Shown: positions 1-13,090 of the stretch, piece by piece
Layout: the number at the start of each line of letters is the position of its first letter
Numbering within the stretch: position 1 is the first letter of the stretch
Source of the DNA: Protea cynaroides
Lineage: Eukaryota; Streptophyta; Magnoliopsida; Proteales; Proteaceae
DNA: 64,000 bases
Reading direction: 5' to 3'
Assembly (NCBI GenBank): GCA_028583415.1
Contig: CM053275.1
Span: 6,515,056 to 6,579,055 of the forward strand
Program-made: the position numbers and the translations under genes
The notes under the pieces: model-generated
The model's database searches: none
What the model saw: the letters and a program-made list of their open reading frames with translations, nothing else
Told to the model about the DNA's origin: nothing

Positions 1-69
1 TGTCCTACTTTGATTGTCAATATATGCTGCATGTTTAATTACAAGTTTTAACTCAAAATGGATGAACAG

Positions 70-2749
70 GTACCGATCTTCATAGCTGAAATAGCACCCA
101 AAAATCTTCGTGGAGGCTTGACAACAGCTAATCAGGTTGATAGAACCCTGGCACAGCTTTATTGACTAAAATTATAAAAATTTACCAACATGCATAGTTG
201 CAAAAAAACACATTGTTTCCAAACATTTATGTCCAACCTTCTTCGAGCCTCAGATGTGTGTATTTCACTGATCAAGGAAAAATCAAGGATCATATGAACT
301 TACTTTATTCTGAATTTGCAGCTTATGATCTGCTGTGGAGTGGCTGTTTCCTTCATTATAGGGACAGTTCTAACATGGCGAGCCTTGGCACTAACTGGTA
401 AAATTCAGCATTTTAGACTAATTATATATTCTATTATACAGTTACATTGAAGGACAAATAAAATTTAAGAATCTCAAATGGACTGTTGTAGGAAGGACTG
501 ACATGTAGTATTGGTGCAGGACTTATCCCATGTCTTGTCCTGCTTTTGGGCCTTTTCTTCATTCCAGAGTCTCCAAGATGGCTAGTAAGCAGCTTCAGTG
601 AGTCAAAGTACTTCTATGCATTGTAGACAAAACAATAAAGAGAATAATGTACATGGTAATATACTGTATCTTGATGACAGGCAAAGGTGGGGCGACAAAA
701 AGAATTTGATGCTGCTCTACACAAACTTCGTGGCAAGGATGTTGATATTTCTCAAGAAGCAGCTGAAATCCAAGTTCTGAATTCCAAAATATTAATACAA
801 TTTGATAATTTGATATAACATTTGCCCCAAATAAATGTGATGAGGGACCATATGATTGCTTTGCAGGATTATATAGAAACTCTTGAAAAGCTCCCTAAAG
901 CCAAACTGTTGGACTTGTTCCAAGGAAGATACTTGCGTTCGGTCAGGGTAAGTGGTTCTTATATCTCACAGAACTTTGTATTGCAGCTGTAATCACTTAT
1001 AGGATGAAAGTGATACAGCTTTCTGCTTATTCTAGATGATGATTTCATAAGTTTTGATGTTCAACTCTCTACTAACTTTGTTTTCTTCCCCTTCCACTCC
1101 TTTTTCCAATTTAACTTTTTGACCAAGGAATAATCTTGATGATCAGATTGGAGTCGGACTAATGGTCGTTCAACAATTTGGTGGAATCAATGGATTTTGC
1201 TTTTATGCTAGCGAAATTTTTGTATCTGTAGGTAAGGAAATTTCTTTGGTCCTATTCCTTATTATTCCTTCTGGACAAGGGATGTAAGTGGCCAACATGG
1301 CCAGGGAAAGAAAATGCTTTCCACATTTTGCACAGTTAGGCACCCAATGCTCCTTTTTGTAAACCTAAACTATAGCTTCAAATGAGGCTCTATTCTCTTT
1401 GGTCCTTCTGGAGTACCTTTTCTAAGCCAATTATGGGAAGCAACACTGGAGAAAAACAATCCATTACCATCTTTCAGAGAATCGAACAAAAATGAAAATT
1501 TTGAAAGCAATTTTCTTTCTTCTTTATAAAATTTTTGCTAGTAGAAAGGTTGAATTCATACATGCTAATTGTCATTGGATCTGTAATCTTTCAGGATTTT
1601 CTGCAGTTGTTGGAAGTATATCTTTTGCTTGCCTTCAGGTGTTCAGCTCTCTTTCTCTCGATGTCCTTGAAATTAGACATCTTTCTCCATGGAATTGAAT
1701 AGGAAAATCCTATATTGCAGGTTGTAGTAACTGCATTGGGTGCAACCTTAATGGATAAGGCTGGAAGAAGACCTCTTCTATTGGTAGGAAGTGATGGCAA
1801 ATGCCTTCGGAAAACTTATTTTATTACACAAGTCATTTTAATGGATGTGGGGTGTTGTTTCTTTCATTTTAGGTTTCTGCTTCAGGGTTGGTCGTTGGCT
1901 GTATACTAGTTGGGACTTCCTTCTTTCTAAAGGTAGGTGTCACCTGTCAATCCACGTAACTTTACTGTCTCTGGTTTCAAGTAGTCTTATGCCTGGAGAT
2001 GCTTTTGTGAATCAGGCTCAAGGCTTGGCATCCACAGTATATCCTATGCTTGCTGTGACAGGAATATTGGTAATAAGAAAGTTAGCTATATGCACATATT
2101 ACTCAAGTTAGAAAAGACTGATTATTTCTTGTAACTCAATTCTTCTTGTCTTTTTCTTTTCTGGTTTCAATTTCACTCATGCTTGTTCATTGAGCTTAGG
2201 TGTACATAGGATCTTTCTCAGTGGGAATGGGAGCAACCCCTTGGGTTATAATGTCCGAGGTAATTTAACATCAACAAAGAACATTATTCCCAGCTACACA
2301 ATTTCTATGCATTTGATCATGCCTGAATCAGACAACGGCTTTTGTTGCAGATATTTCCGATAAATGTTAAAGGAGTGGCTGGCAGCCTAGCAACACTGGT
2401 GAACTGGATTGGAGCATGGACTGTGTCTTTTACTTTTAACTTTCTTATAAGCTGGAGTACTTATGGTAAAGAGAAGTCATGAGTTTATATTTCTAGAGAG
2501 ATTAAAAGCAGTAATATTGCCTTGTCTAACCTGGTTTTCTATTTTAGAGCCTCTGTTATGTGCTACTGCAATGATGATTACTTAACAGCAATTGGACTTA
2601 CATATTTATGTGGTTGTGCGGGATTTTCAGGTACCTTCATCATCTATGCAGCAATTAATGTATTAGGTATCCTGTTTATAGCCATGTTTGTACCTGAAAC
2701 AAAGGGCCGAACCCTGGAAGAAATTCAAGCTGCCATTAACAATTCTTAA
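70..2749 (+). CDS. ERD6-like sugar transporter, copy A (3' part, exons 6-18)
   Basis: Seen: 13 exons that join in frame with GT-AG introns: 70-135, 322-397, 520-584, 681-773, 867-947, 1147-1231, 1595-1638, 1721-1783, 1873-1932, 2016-2069, 2200-2259, 2351-2465, 2631-2749 (TAA). The window opens in intron 5, so the start codon and first 151 or so codons lie upstream. Sugar-porter signatures in order: the EIAPKNLRGG stretch, PESPRWL, QQFGGING in TM7, DKAGRRPLLL, WVIMSEIFP and PETKGR near the C-terminus. Known: ERD6-like proteins are plant monosaccharide facilitators or proton symporters, usually in the tonoplast. Exon lengths match copy B exactly over exons 6-18. No stop or frameshift is visible, so this copy is probably functional. 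It keeps both glutamines of the TM7 motif, unlike B and C. The exon 10 end reads AGG (Arg) where the other copies have ATG. Confidence 0.9.
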
Positions 2750-4140
2750 AGAAAGGAACAACCGATGAAGGAAAGAGAGTTAGGAGAGAAGTGAAAACAT
2801 GGTACTGTTGCCCCTTGAAAGAGTTGAAGGACAACTTGAGGTTATTGCAAATTAGGAAAAAGAGGAAAGAAATCTGTTTGTCCATTATCAACATTTTGCA
2901 TTGGCTTATGAATAAAATCAGTGTTAGCCTCTTCAACTAAAATAGGTATTCTTAGAAATTTTCCCACATGTGAGAATGGACTTTCAGTTTGTTTTTGATA
3001 TTGTATTTTAGACAATGTAGTGTGAATTGAATGATATATATAAACTACAAATTAGAAGATGTTGGCCTTATTCTGTAGGGTAATACTAACTTCTAAGCCA
3101 GGCTAGCCAGCATACTGCTTATAATGACTATGCCAGCCCTTTGTAGATTTCACCATTCTATTAGTAAATGCTTCTCTTACCATAAGATACTTCCTCTCCA
3201 AAGAGAATAATTCCCAGATAGGACATGAGCTAAGATTTGAGAATCCATTTCATTTCATGTGTTTCACATGAGTGAGAAAGAGAGAGATGAAGCCATGTAA
3301 TATTCTACTGTGTTTCACCTGAGGATTCCTCTTTTGGTTGAAACAAGAGAATCAATATAAGAGAGTCAATACCTTGATCACTTGGGACCCTTTACCCAAC
3401 TCATAGCAGTTGCCTTTCATTGTTAGAGGTAATTTGAATCCTTTTAATTAAGGGGAAAAAAATCCCACAATGCAACTGTGTGATTCTTTCCTACAACTTT
3501 TTACATAACTCACACTTTCTCTCCTTGCCTTATCTTGTGGGCCCTATTGAAGATACTCATTCCTGCATACTTATTTGCACATTAAGTGAGATTCCTCTCA
3601 TGGCATTGTAGTGAAACCTCTCCCATTATTTAGATTTTAGGCATTTAGCAATTTACTTTTTTTTGTTGTGGGGGGTTTGGTTTTCACTTATAGTTCTGTA
3701 ATTATTACCTACGACGTTTTGATCATGGGTTTCCAACTCTAAGATGAGATGAAACTTTGAATGCCAACAAAGACCATGGGTCTACCTCTCCATGAAATTA
3801 CAAGCCCTGCACCGGCACATGGCAGAACTAAGGCCTTCCTGAAAAAGTGTGATCATCTGTTTCTTTTTCCCATTTAATTGTTTTTGACTGTTTCAATCTT
3901 CGGATTTCAATGTATTGGCTGTGGAGATAGTCAGACGATGAAATCAATAATGATCTTGGCCTGTATTTTATTTCTGGTTGTTGTTTATGTTTTCCTCACA
4001 TAATTTAGAAAAACCAAATCAGACTTTTGGTATTTATCTCTCTCCTTCAAGGTTTTAAGTTCAGGTATCAGACAAGGTATTGATCATATTAAAAACCAAT
4101 CCAATCTTGATCTGATCAGATCGAATCGGTGTACTGCCTC
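2750..4140. other. 3' flank of copy A, no gene
   Basis: No coding region. 2750-3360 is closely similar to 33459-34085 behind copy B (same 3' UTR-like stretch, then a purine-rich segment), so it is the conserved downstream part of the tandem unit. 3735-4140 is similar to 15246-15800, 40290-40560 and 55440-55760. Confidence 0.7.
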
Positions 4141-4159
4141 AATGGAAGGTTGACATATG

Positions 4160-4600
4160 ACTGATACCCACTAGGATTGCTGCACTAATCTAATTAGGGT
4201 AAAAATTTCCTTCGTGGACCTTTAAGATAAGGCTGTGTACTGTTTCAAATTTGTTATATTTTTTGAGCCACTGATTTGGCACTCAAAATTTTTAAATATG
4301 TCCTCTGTGTCACAATGGATACATGAGATATAAAGCTCAAAAGAATGTATTGAGAAATTTGGCAACTTTGAATCAATGACTCAAAATAAAAAGGCAAAGT
4401 TTGATACGTAATGAGTCATGTGGTTGACATAAAATCAGCTCTTACTTCATCTAGTGAATATATTATCCACCCTTTTTTTCATTTGATTGGTCAACGCTTC
4501 AAATGGCTTGGTGGGTCATGGTCGAGAATTTCTTATTTGTGTTAAAATATAAAGAGGTATTATTCACCCAAAATAAAAAAAAAGTATAAAAATAATGAAT
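4160..4600 (+). repeat. Intron-17-like tandem-unit module, first copy after A
   Basis: Starts near the conserved stretch CTAATTAGGGTAAAAATTTC and runs through the 'ttaagataaggctgtgtac' and 'tggtcaacgcttc' landmarks. Equivalent stretches occur at 5130-5800, 15820-16240, 21640-22060, 35620-35830 and 57010-57240. In the 35.5 and 56.8 kb copies the module lies between decayed exon 17 and exon 18 relics, so it derives from a transporter intron. Confidence 0.6.
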
Positions 4601-5129
4601 AAATTATAGGTACCTCCCTTTATTATGCCTTTAAATCATGCGTATCCCAAACTTTTCAAACAATTTCAAAGACACCCCTTCAAATCAAAGAAATTCCAAA
4701 TTCACTCACTCCGTTAGTGAATTTCCATCAACTGTAACATAAGGGAGTTGAGACCTAGGAGTAGAGCCATTGGATCTCACGACTAGCCATGTGTCGGCCA
4801 TCAACCCGTCATTGGAAAGTCGCAAGTTCATTTCGAACTTGAGACGAGCCCGATCCCCTCAACCACAGGCATCCACCATAACTCTGCCATCCCGAGAACA
4901 TCCAATCATAAGCTAACCAATCAAGTATCAACCCAACTTTCAAAAGTCAGATTGGGTTAGGTCGGGTCAGCCACAACGGTAATCTGAAAATTTATATTTC
5001 CTTGAATCACAATCCATAAACCCTAACGTCTGAAGATCACGTGGTGATACTCTTAAACTTGTGTGCACATGATCACGTGATTCAGGACCTATGACTTGCA
5101 CAAAGATGTCATCTTGAACTTGAATCAAA
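4601..5129. other. Intergenic, no gene
   Basis: No supported coding sequence. The stretch 4950-5120 recurs at 21415-21600, directly before the next intron-17-like module, so it is part of the same duplicated unit. Confidence 0.5.
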
Positions 5130-6215
5130 AGCTTAGTTATTAGGCAAAAATACCCATTAAGAATGCCACATTGGTCTTACTAGGGTAAAATTTTCCTTCA
5201 TACACCTTTAAGGTAAGACTGTTTACAGTTCAAAATTTCTTATACATGGCAATTTAATTGGCGTTCAAATTTCTAAACATGTCCTCTATGTCACAATGGA
5301 TACATTGGATATAAAGCTTAGAATTGAAGAAATTGTTGAAAAGTTTAGCAACTTTGGATCAATAGCTGAAAAAATACAAGGGTAAAGTTTGATACATAGT
5401 ATGCTATGTAGTTGAGATAGAATCAATTCTTACTTCATGGAGAAGATATATTATCAGCCTAGTTGTTCGTTTGACTGGTCAACACTTCATATGGCGTATT
5501 CAAATCATCTTCTCCCAGGGGTTCGGGAGGAGAGTGACTCCCATTAGTTGATACCCAATACGTGGTCGGTGCATAAGCTTACACCCCCTATCGGTTCATT
5601 TTATCGGCTCAGATGGAGGGCTAGGATCCAACCGACACCCACGTGTAGAGCATCAGCTGGTGGTAGTCGCCCTGTTTCTCGAACCTCTGGGAAGAGAGGA
5701 TTTGGATCCTCATGTGGCTTGGTTGGAATTTCTTATTTGCGTTAAAATATAAAGAGATATTATTCACTTAAAATGAAAAATGTATAAAAATAATTATTTT
5801 TTTGATATAATTATACAATCATATGTTTGAGCTTGGCATGTCTACAATAATTGTAAGGCTGCGTTTGTTTCATCATAAAATATTTTTAAAAAAAATATTT
5901 CAGTCATTTGGCAATTTTGTGGTGGGATATGATTGAGAGGCACATTGCATAAGACTGAGGAAAAATAATCTAGCCATATGGTTGGGAGTCTCCCGTGGGT
6001 GACATGAGCATCAATTTTTAAGATACCTTCATTATTTTGGTAAAATATCCTGCATTTTGAAATGGATGTTGTTTTTTTTTCAACTTTTTATATTGCAAAT
6101 CAGTAAAAGAAATGTTTTATTCCTTTCTATTTCTTATATAAATTTGTGTTGATTTTAAACAAATTATGTAGAATATTTAATTGGATCTAGAAAAAATTTA
6201 ATTAATTTAATCAGA
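5130..6215 (+). repeat. Intron-17-like tandem-unit module, second copy after A
   Basis: Homologous to 21598-22136 plus 23650-24610, 35575-36413 and 56975-57711, down to the 'attgcaaatcagtaaaa' and 'ttgattttaaacaaatt' landmarks that precede exon 18 elsewhere. Here exon 18 itself is missing: the sequence jumps from the end of the intron to the post-gene 'ttggatctagaaa' landmark. A short interspersed repeat interrupts it at 5494-5713. Confidence 0.6.
5494..5713 (+). repeat. GC-richer short interspersed repeat (SINE-like), copy 1
   Basis: About 220 bp inserted between 'cacttcatatggc' and 'ttggttgg', which are contiguous in the homologous module at 21950-21970. Flanks read catatggc/catgtggc, a possible target-site duplication. 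The right end is GAGGATTTGGATCC, shared in either orientation with copies at 7308, 15320, about 20177 and (degenerate) 35990. No open frame of interest. Confidence 0.5.
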
Positions 6216-7003
6216 TGCAGGCCAAATTTGGCCGTAGGAAGAGAACTTCGGATGATCTTTAGGAGAAGAACACGTGGCGTGCATTTAAAGGATTAGGGAT
6301 GGGAAAGAAGATATGACAGAAAATATCAAAAGGAACTCATGTTCGACCCTCTATGCTGACTCAGATGAGATATGACAGATTGATGTGCGTAGTTGTGCCA
6401 TTTATGGATTGTCATTAATACTCATAAATGCTGACAACAACCATAAATGCAAGACATGCTGACTTGACCGACCAAGTCACCATATCATGGACCGAATCAG
6501 CATGAAGTCAGACCATTACTTGGTAAAAGTGTAAGGACAGAAACAGACATCAGGAGGTATGAGAGATATAACTTAAAAGGGGGGGTCGAAGAAGATCGAG
6601 GGGGGTCGTAAGCGGTTGACAGGACATCCTAGTGCTGTCATAGGGGGTCGTAGCCACCACGAACCTACTATACTCTAGGTAACTGATGATTGAAATAGTG
6701 ATAGGTATGAAGGAGCTTGCGTGTAAAGCTTCTTATTGAATCTATATATGTAACAAGAGGACATCAAATGAAGGGGATCGGATTTTTATCCATCAAAAAG
6801 AAAACTTCTTATCTTTGAGTTTTAACCCATTGTTATTGTCTTTTATCGGATTCTTTTGGCTCCTATCTCAGCGGAAGGGAAGATGGTTATAGTGGGCAGT
6901 ATCTCAGGGAACCCTTGTTTCTGAAGGAACTCCAATGTCTCATTGAGAGTTTCATATTGTATGTCTTGAGAAATCTACCTCGCCGGATTCCATCGACAAC
7001 ATG
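6216..7003 (+). mobile_element. Candidate solo LTR or unclassified insertion
   Basis: This segment interrupts the post-gene landmark that is continuous at 25240-25275 ('aatcggatgtgattcagatctcatacatttgcaacc'). It begins TGCAGG, ends CGACAACA, carries a TATA-like tctatatatg at about 6741, and has no ORF, as expected for a solo LTR. I could not see a clean target-site duplication, so the class is uncertain. Confidence 0.35.
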
Positions 7004-7307
7004 ATACATTTGCAATCTTGCGTCCACTGGTTAAACTCTGGTATTTTTATTTATTTATTTATTTTACGTATTTATTGTTCACACCTGTTTTCCCAAAAAA
7101 AAATTTGCAGGCATAATATTTTTATTCAATTTTTTGTCTTCCTCAAAAGAATTAATTGAAACTGTAAAATTAAAGTAAACAATATATAGTCTTATTTGAA
7201 AAAAAAAAAACTCTTTTCTGTCTTTTTAAATAGAAACAAATGAAATCCAAACGGGAATCATATTAGTAATTAAATAAAAACAAAAGAAAAATATTACTGT
7301 CACAATC
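7004..7307. other. Tandem-unit tail
   Basis: Closely similar to 25262-25577 and weakly to 39230-39960. The unit breaks off after 'actgtcacaatcc' where the next insertion begins; in the copy at 39940 it continues 'aatggctgtaaacc'. Confidence 0.55.
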
Positions 7308-7430
7308 CGGGATCCACATCCTCTCCCACCTGAGTTTGGGCGGGAGAGTTGGCGGCTCGGATGGATGACTGCCACCTGGCTCTCGGGTGAATCCGAGCCC
7401 TCCATTCGAGCCGACACCCCTGTCGGATCA
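7308..7430 (-). repeat. GC-rich short interspersed repeat, copy 2
   Basis: Starts GGATCCACATCCTCTCCC, the reverse of the terminal GAGGATTTGGATCC motif of copy 1. It abuts the 3' end of the Copia RNase H domain and seems to have replaced or truncated the element's 3' end. A stretch near 7378-7400 ('ctctcgggtgaatccgag') resembles 20440-20457. Confidence 0.4.
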
Positions 7431-10400
7431 AGCTTGTAACTGTTTAACCGATACGCTGGTCCAAACAATGGCTTCGTAAGAATATCAGCAAGTTGATTTG
7501 TAGAAGAAACAAACGGAGTAACAACGATCTTCTTCATGACAGCATCTTGAACAAAATGACAATCAACTTCAATGTGCTTGGTACGTTCATGGAAGGATGA
7601 ATTACTAGCAATATATATAGCTGACTGATTATCACACATCAAGGACATGGGTCGAAAGACTGAAAACCCAAATTCTTGTAGAAGATTTTTCAACCATAAC
7701 AGCTCAACAGTAGTATGTGTCATAATACGATATTCGGCTTCAGCACTAGACTTGGATATAGTAGTTTGTTTTTTACTCCATCAAGTAACCAGATTACCTC
7801 TAACAAAGTACAGTATTCAGTGGTGGACCGCCTTTCACCATCAGCCCCTGTCCAATCAGAATCAGAATAACCAACAATGTCAAGATGTCGATGTCGATTA
7901 TAAATAAGACCAGTTCCAAGAGACTTCTTGAGGTACTGTAATATGCGGCAAGCTGTTTCCCAATGGACAACTTTAGGAGCATGCATCAACTGACTAACAA
8001 CACCAACAACAAAAGAAATATCGGGCCGAGTTACAGTTAGATAAATCAACTTTCCAACTAAGCGTCGGTATTGATGAATATCAGAATAGTCAGGACTGTT
8101 ACAAGCTTCAAGCTTCTGATGTGGATCCATTGGTGTATCAACTGGTTTCGCTCCAAGAACTCCTGATTCAGAAAGTAAATCAAGCACATACTTCCTTTGA
8201 GATAGGCTAATGCTCTTACTATTACGTACCACTTCAATCCCCAAGAAGTAATGAAGAAGACCTAAGTCTTTCTTTTGAAATTTAGTGTTCAAATATGATT
8301 TGATTTCAGCAATGCCTATCTTGTCATTCCCCTTAATAATAATATCGTCAACATAAACAGCAATGATGGTGACATAAGAGGAATGACGTTGAACAAAAAT
8401 AGAGTGATCAGAGTAGCATGTAACAAAGCCAAAATTTATAATAACAGTGCTGAACTTATCAATCATGTACGAGGAGATTGTTTTAGTCCATAAATTGTCT
8501 TAAGCAATTTGCACACCTTAGTTGAGTTCTATCCCTGAGCAACATACCCTAGAAGTTGATCCATATAGACTTCCTTGTGGAGGTCACCATATAAGAAGGC
8601 ATTCTTCACATCCATTTGATAAAAAGGCCAATCAAGATTCACAGTCAATGAAATAATAACACGAACAGAATTAAGACGAGCAACAAGAGAGAACGTCTCA
8701 AAATAATCTACTCCATACGTCTGAGTGAACCCCTTGGCCACCAGGCATGCCTTCAGTCTATCAATAGTACCATCAGAATTATGCTTTACAGTATAAACCC
8801 ATCTGCAACGAACCACTGAATGTTCTTCAGGAAGATCTACAAGAGTCCATGTTTGGCGTGCCAATAAGGCATCCATCTCAGCATCCATAGCTGCTTTCTA
8901 CCCTGGATGGGACAAGGCTTGGGAAACAGTAGTAGGAACAATAGTAGTAGATAATGAGTAAACCAAATTTTGGTGACAACAAGGGAGATGGGCTGTGGAA
9001 ACAAAATTCTCAATAGAACAAATACTTTTACGAGTACGAGTACCTTTACGAAGTGCAATAGGGAGATCAAGGGAGACCTCAAGATCAGGAATAGTAGTAG
9101 CCGTCGGTAGAGCAGCTGGTGTAGTACTTGGTTGAGGCACAGTAGAACGCCGTTGGTATACCTATAGGGGAGGTGGTGGGTCGTCAGATGTAGAAGATGT
9201 AGCAGGGGGTGAAGAATCATCAAATGGAACTATGGGAACCGACGGTTTAGAAGGAAGAGAAGAATGCAGCACCACGACTTGATAATATGGCTTGCCTTCA
9301 AAAAAGGTAACATCAGGACTGACATAATGACGTTTAGTAGTAGGATCAAAACAATGATACACTTTCTGAGTACGAGAATAACCAAGAAATATACACTTTA
9401 GAGAACGAGGTGAGAGTTTTTTCAACCGTGGATGCATAATATGAACAAAACATGTACTACCAAATACTCATGGATGAACAAAAAATAAAGGAGTGGTAGG
9501 GTAAAGAAGAAGAAACGGTATTTTGTTGTTTAAAACAGAGGATGACATAGAATTAATAAGAAAGCAGGCTGTTAACACAACATCACACCAATAAAATTGA
9601 GGGACATTTATATGAAATAGTAGGGACCCGACAATATCTAATAGATGCCTATTTTTACGTTCAGCAACTCCATTCTGTTGAGGGGTATAGGCACAACTGG
9701 TATGATGGATTATACCATTAGCAAAACAGAAATCAGAAACAACATGTTGAACATATTCAAGAGCATTAATAGTCCTCAACACTTTAATAGGCACACCAAA
9801 TTGAGTTAGAATTTCCATATGAAATCTTCTAAAAATTGATAGAAACTCTGAACGATCTTCTAATTAAATAAAGTCGGGTCATCCTGGAAAAATCATCCAC
9901 GAAGGTTACAAAATAAGATAAATCTAACCTATTGGGAACACGACAAGGACCCCAAATATCCGAATGCACTGCACTAAAGAAAATGGACTAGAATTTTTAG
10001 GACTAGAACTAGAAGGAAAGGACGAACGATGATGTTTGCCTAACTCAGAAACCTCACATTGGAGGGAAGTGAGAGACTTATATCCAGGAATTAAAACTTT
10101 CATCTTCAACACAGACAAATGATCAAGCCGTTGATGCCATTGAAGGGGGGTAGTAGTAGTAGTGGTAGCAGCAAGAGGTAAACGTTCTGTGGGCTCCAAG
10201 TAGTATAGACCAGCATGCTCACATCTGCCACTAATAATTTCCTTGGTCTGGAGATCTTGAAAGATACAATAAGAGGGATAAAAAGGTAGCAACACAATGC
10301 AGAGATTTAGTTAGTTGACTTATAGATAAAAAATTAAGAGGAAAATGAGGTATATGTAGGACAGAGGGTAAGGACATAGACGGAGATAGAAAAACATTAC

Positions 10401-11559
10401 CATACTGAGAGGCATTAGTAGAGGACCCATCAGCAAGATAAATAGTAATATGTTTATTAGTGGTTTGAATAGATGAAAAGACAGAGGACTCACCCATCAT
10501 ATGACAGGTAGCACCGGAATCAATTATCCAAGGGTGAGGGGATGTGTATGAAAGAAGGGCAGAGGTACCTGTATGAGCCAAAGTAACTGTAGACGAGGGT
10601 CCATTAGTCTCAAGGTTCTGAATCCTTCGAAGAAGGGCTTCATACTGATAAGAAGATGGAGTAGGTATAGAAGGTGGAGGAGGTGCAGCAGAGGATGCAT
10701 CATCAATGGTAATAGTATTCACCAAATTATCTGTCCATTCAGGGCGATCAAATTTTTCCCAACAGGTATCAACAGTATGGTTTGGTTTGTTGCAGTGAGT
10801 ACAAAAGCAGACAGATTTATCAACTTGAGTATGACCAAAACCACAACCACGGCCTCGACCACGGTAGGAGCCACGACCTCTTGAGATGGTACTCCGACCA
10901 CGACCAACAAACAGAGCAGTAGTATCCTTTTGGGAAGTGTCATTCTGAGGAACCAAACGTTGGAGACGAAAGAATATCTTGCTGAGGGTAGGTATAGAAG
11001 CACCAACAAGTAACTGACTCTTCACAGCTTGATACTCAGGAGAGAGACCAGCCAAGAACTTAGCAATATAAAATTCAGACTGTTGTATCTTCAGTTTGTT
11101 AATATCAGTTGACAAGGATTGCACAGTCTAAATCTCTTCAATAAGGCCTTTGAAGCCTCCATAATAATCAGTTTAGGATTTGTCACCAATGGAATAAGTA
11201 AACATCCTCTCATAGAGGTCATAGATTCTAGAAACATTCTTATCTTGACCATAGGTCTCTTTTAAATCAGCCCAGATGGCTTTAGCGGTATCATGAAACA
11301 TTACAATAGGTAATATAGAGGACTCAATACTATTCCATAACCAAGTTTAAACCATAGAATTATCATGAAGCCATGTATTGTAAACTTTCACAAATTCTAG
11401 ATCCTTAGGATCATGAGTAGGAGCATAATCAAGTAACAAAGATAATTTTTCTTTAGAAAGAACGTAGGCTTTAATAGCCTGAACCCATAGGAGGTAGTTT
11501 GACACCCCTTTTAATTTTACAGAGATGATTTGAACATCCGAAGGCTTGTAATCAGTCAT
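7431..11559 (-). mobile_element. Decayed Ty1/Copia retrotransposon internal region (gag-pol)
   Basis: Read on the - strand. Gag starts at 11559. Then come a CX2CX4HX4C zinc knuckle and a DSGATCHM protease motif (inside 11124-10231), a gag-pre-integrase domain (10295-9924), an integrase core (9818-9468, with the TPQQNGVAERKN motif), the reverse transcriptase N-half (8888-8529), the RT C-half with YVDD near 8350 (8466-7720), and an RNase H end (7723-7431, LADILTKP). This domain order is that of Copia. Stops separate the pieces and the frame shifts at least three times. The integrase has RTINALEY where an aspartate is expected (RTDNALEY-type). No matching LTR pair is visible on either side. Non-autonomous and dead. 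Confidence 0.92.
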
Positions 11560-13090
11560 TGTAAGAAATAAACAATAGAACCAAGCAACAAAAGAAAAAA
11601 AAAACTCTTCTTTTACTCAGTTTCGCCAACCGAGAGGCCAATGAGGTATGGCTCAAAGAGAAGCAGAGGATGATGGAGGGAATAGGTGTGACACAATATC
11701 GTTGCACAATTAAATATCTTCTCGATTCAGCCAACCGAGTGGCCAAGGAATAGTAAGCTCGAGATGGGAGGTGGTCGGAGACCACAGTGTCACATCATCA
11801 CGGCCAGGCCAGCATCAACATGACATAGACCACAGTGCCACGACCTTCCCCTGATACCCCACCCGTACCAAGCATGCTAAAATAGAATACTACAAAAGGT
11901 GCCAGTGTGAGGAATGATCCCAGGCCCTAGGCCCTTCCCATTCCACACACCAACGAAAAACAATCACATGCCTAACAATCATATCCTATCATATGGGATA
12001 TGCATGGACAATAATAATAACTGGAAATAAAAGATGACATGTGAATATGCACAAACATCACACCATGTATTCAGGGTCATTAACAATGTTTTACTGTCCA
12101 TTAATTATTAGGGTTTAGGTCTGATTCCCTTACCTGATGCTCGTTTGATAGCTTGCTCCATGTCGAAAGATCCAAACGTGCTATCACAGCGTCCTACATA
12201 ATATTAGGGTTCCATTAGAATAGTTCTTAGGGTTTCATGTTGGCTGAAAAACCAACAGGGTCCCAAAACCAGCCTTTCAGAGCTGACCAATCGTAATATA
12301 CCGGTCGCAGCTCTGTGGGAAAACTAACGACCGGTATGTCTCCGGAAGACCATACTTTAGGTTTTTTGACTGCCGTCGATCATTCTCTATGGATTTTCAG
12401 GGTTTCTCCTATCCATTATAGGTCTAAGCTTTGAGTTAGAGTTATCTCCTACTCATTCAAGTCTAGTTTTTATGATAATCATCCTAGAACTCGAATCTAG
12501 GGTTTGACGGTAATTAGGGTTTAATGGCCAATTAGGGTTTAGATCAATACCTGCTTTGCATGGTATTGATCCAACCATACAAGCTATCCTAGAGTCATAA
12601 TGTAAGAGGGATGATTCAAACACTTACCGTTGACTGGCGTAAGGTGAGCGTCGTCGAACAGCAATGTCGGCACTTCCTTCTTCTTCCTAGCTCCTTCTCC
12701 TTCTCCAATCTCCTTTTTCCTTCTAGGGTTTGTAAGGGTTGATAGAAAAGATTTGAGGAGGGTTAGAGGTGTTTATATAGGCTAGGATTAGGGTTTAGGA
12801 AGTCTATTAGGATTAGGAAGGTCCTAGGATTAGGGTTTAGGAAAGTGGGACCTGCAGAATCTGATTTCTGGATCACAGTAGTCTGCTGCGCAGACTACAC
12901 CGGTCGACCGGTACCATAGACCGGTACCATCGACCGGTCAACATAAAATGATACTTATTTGACCGTCTTTGGTCCGATTTCATACCTGTTTGTCAACCGC
13001 TCATCCCGTCTGGCCCGGTGATGATCGGAAGACCTGCTACGACATGAAATCAAGGTTTAGACCGGGTTTATGGAGTGCGAGTCTTACAGA
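11560..13090 (-). mobile_element. Candidate LTR of a retroelement (solo LTR), no coding
   Basis: No supported ORF. On the - strand the segment begins TGTAAGACTCGCACTCC (from about 13087) and carries a TATA-like CTATATAAACACC at 12780-12768, which would fit an LTR promoter. The plus strand has repeated 'attagggtttagg' runs (12500-12840) and a small palindrome-rich patch of CCGGT motifs at 12898-12940. The inner end of the LTR was not identified; about 11860 is possible. Confidence 0.35.

Noticed and set aside
2016..2069. Extended alternative for exon 15 of copy A starting at about 1985
   Set aside because: The longer frame starts after a stop and is not in phase with exon 14. The 54-nt exon after 'aatcag' keeps phase in both A and B.
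7226..7430. Continuation of the Copia RNase H frame to 7226
   Set aside because: After KPLFGPAYRLNSYKL the translation is of the unrelated GC-rich repeat and unit flank, so the true homology ends near 7431.
11851..11862. Possible Copia primer-binding site upstream of gag on the - strand
   Set aside because: The reverse strand reads GGGGTATCAGGG, only partly like TGGTATCAGAGC, and no LTR end CA precedes it.
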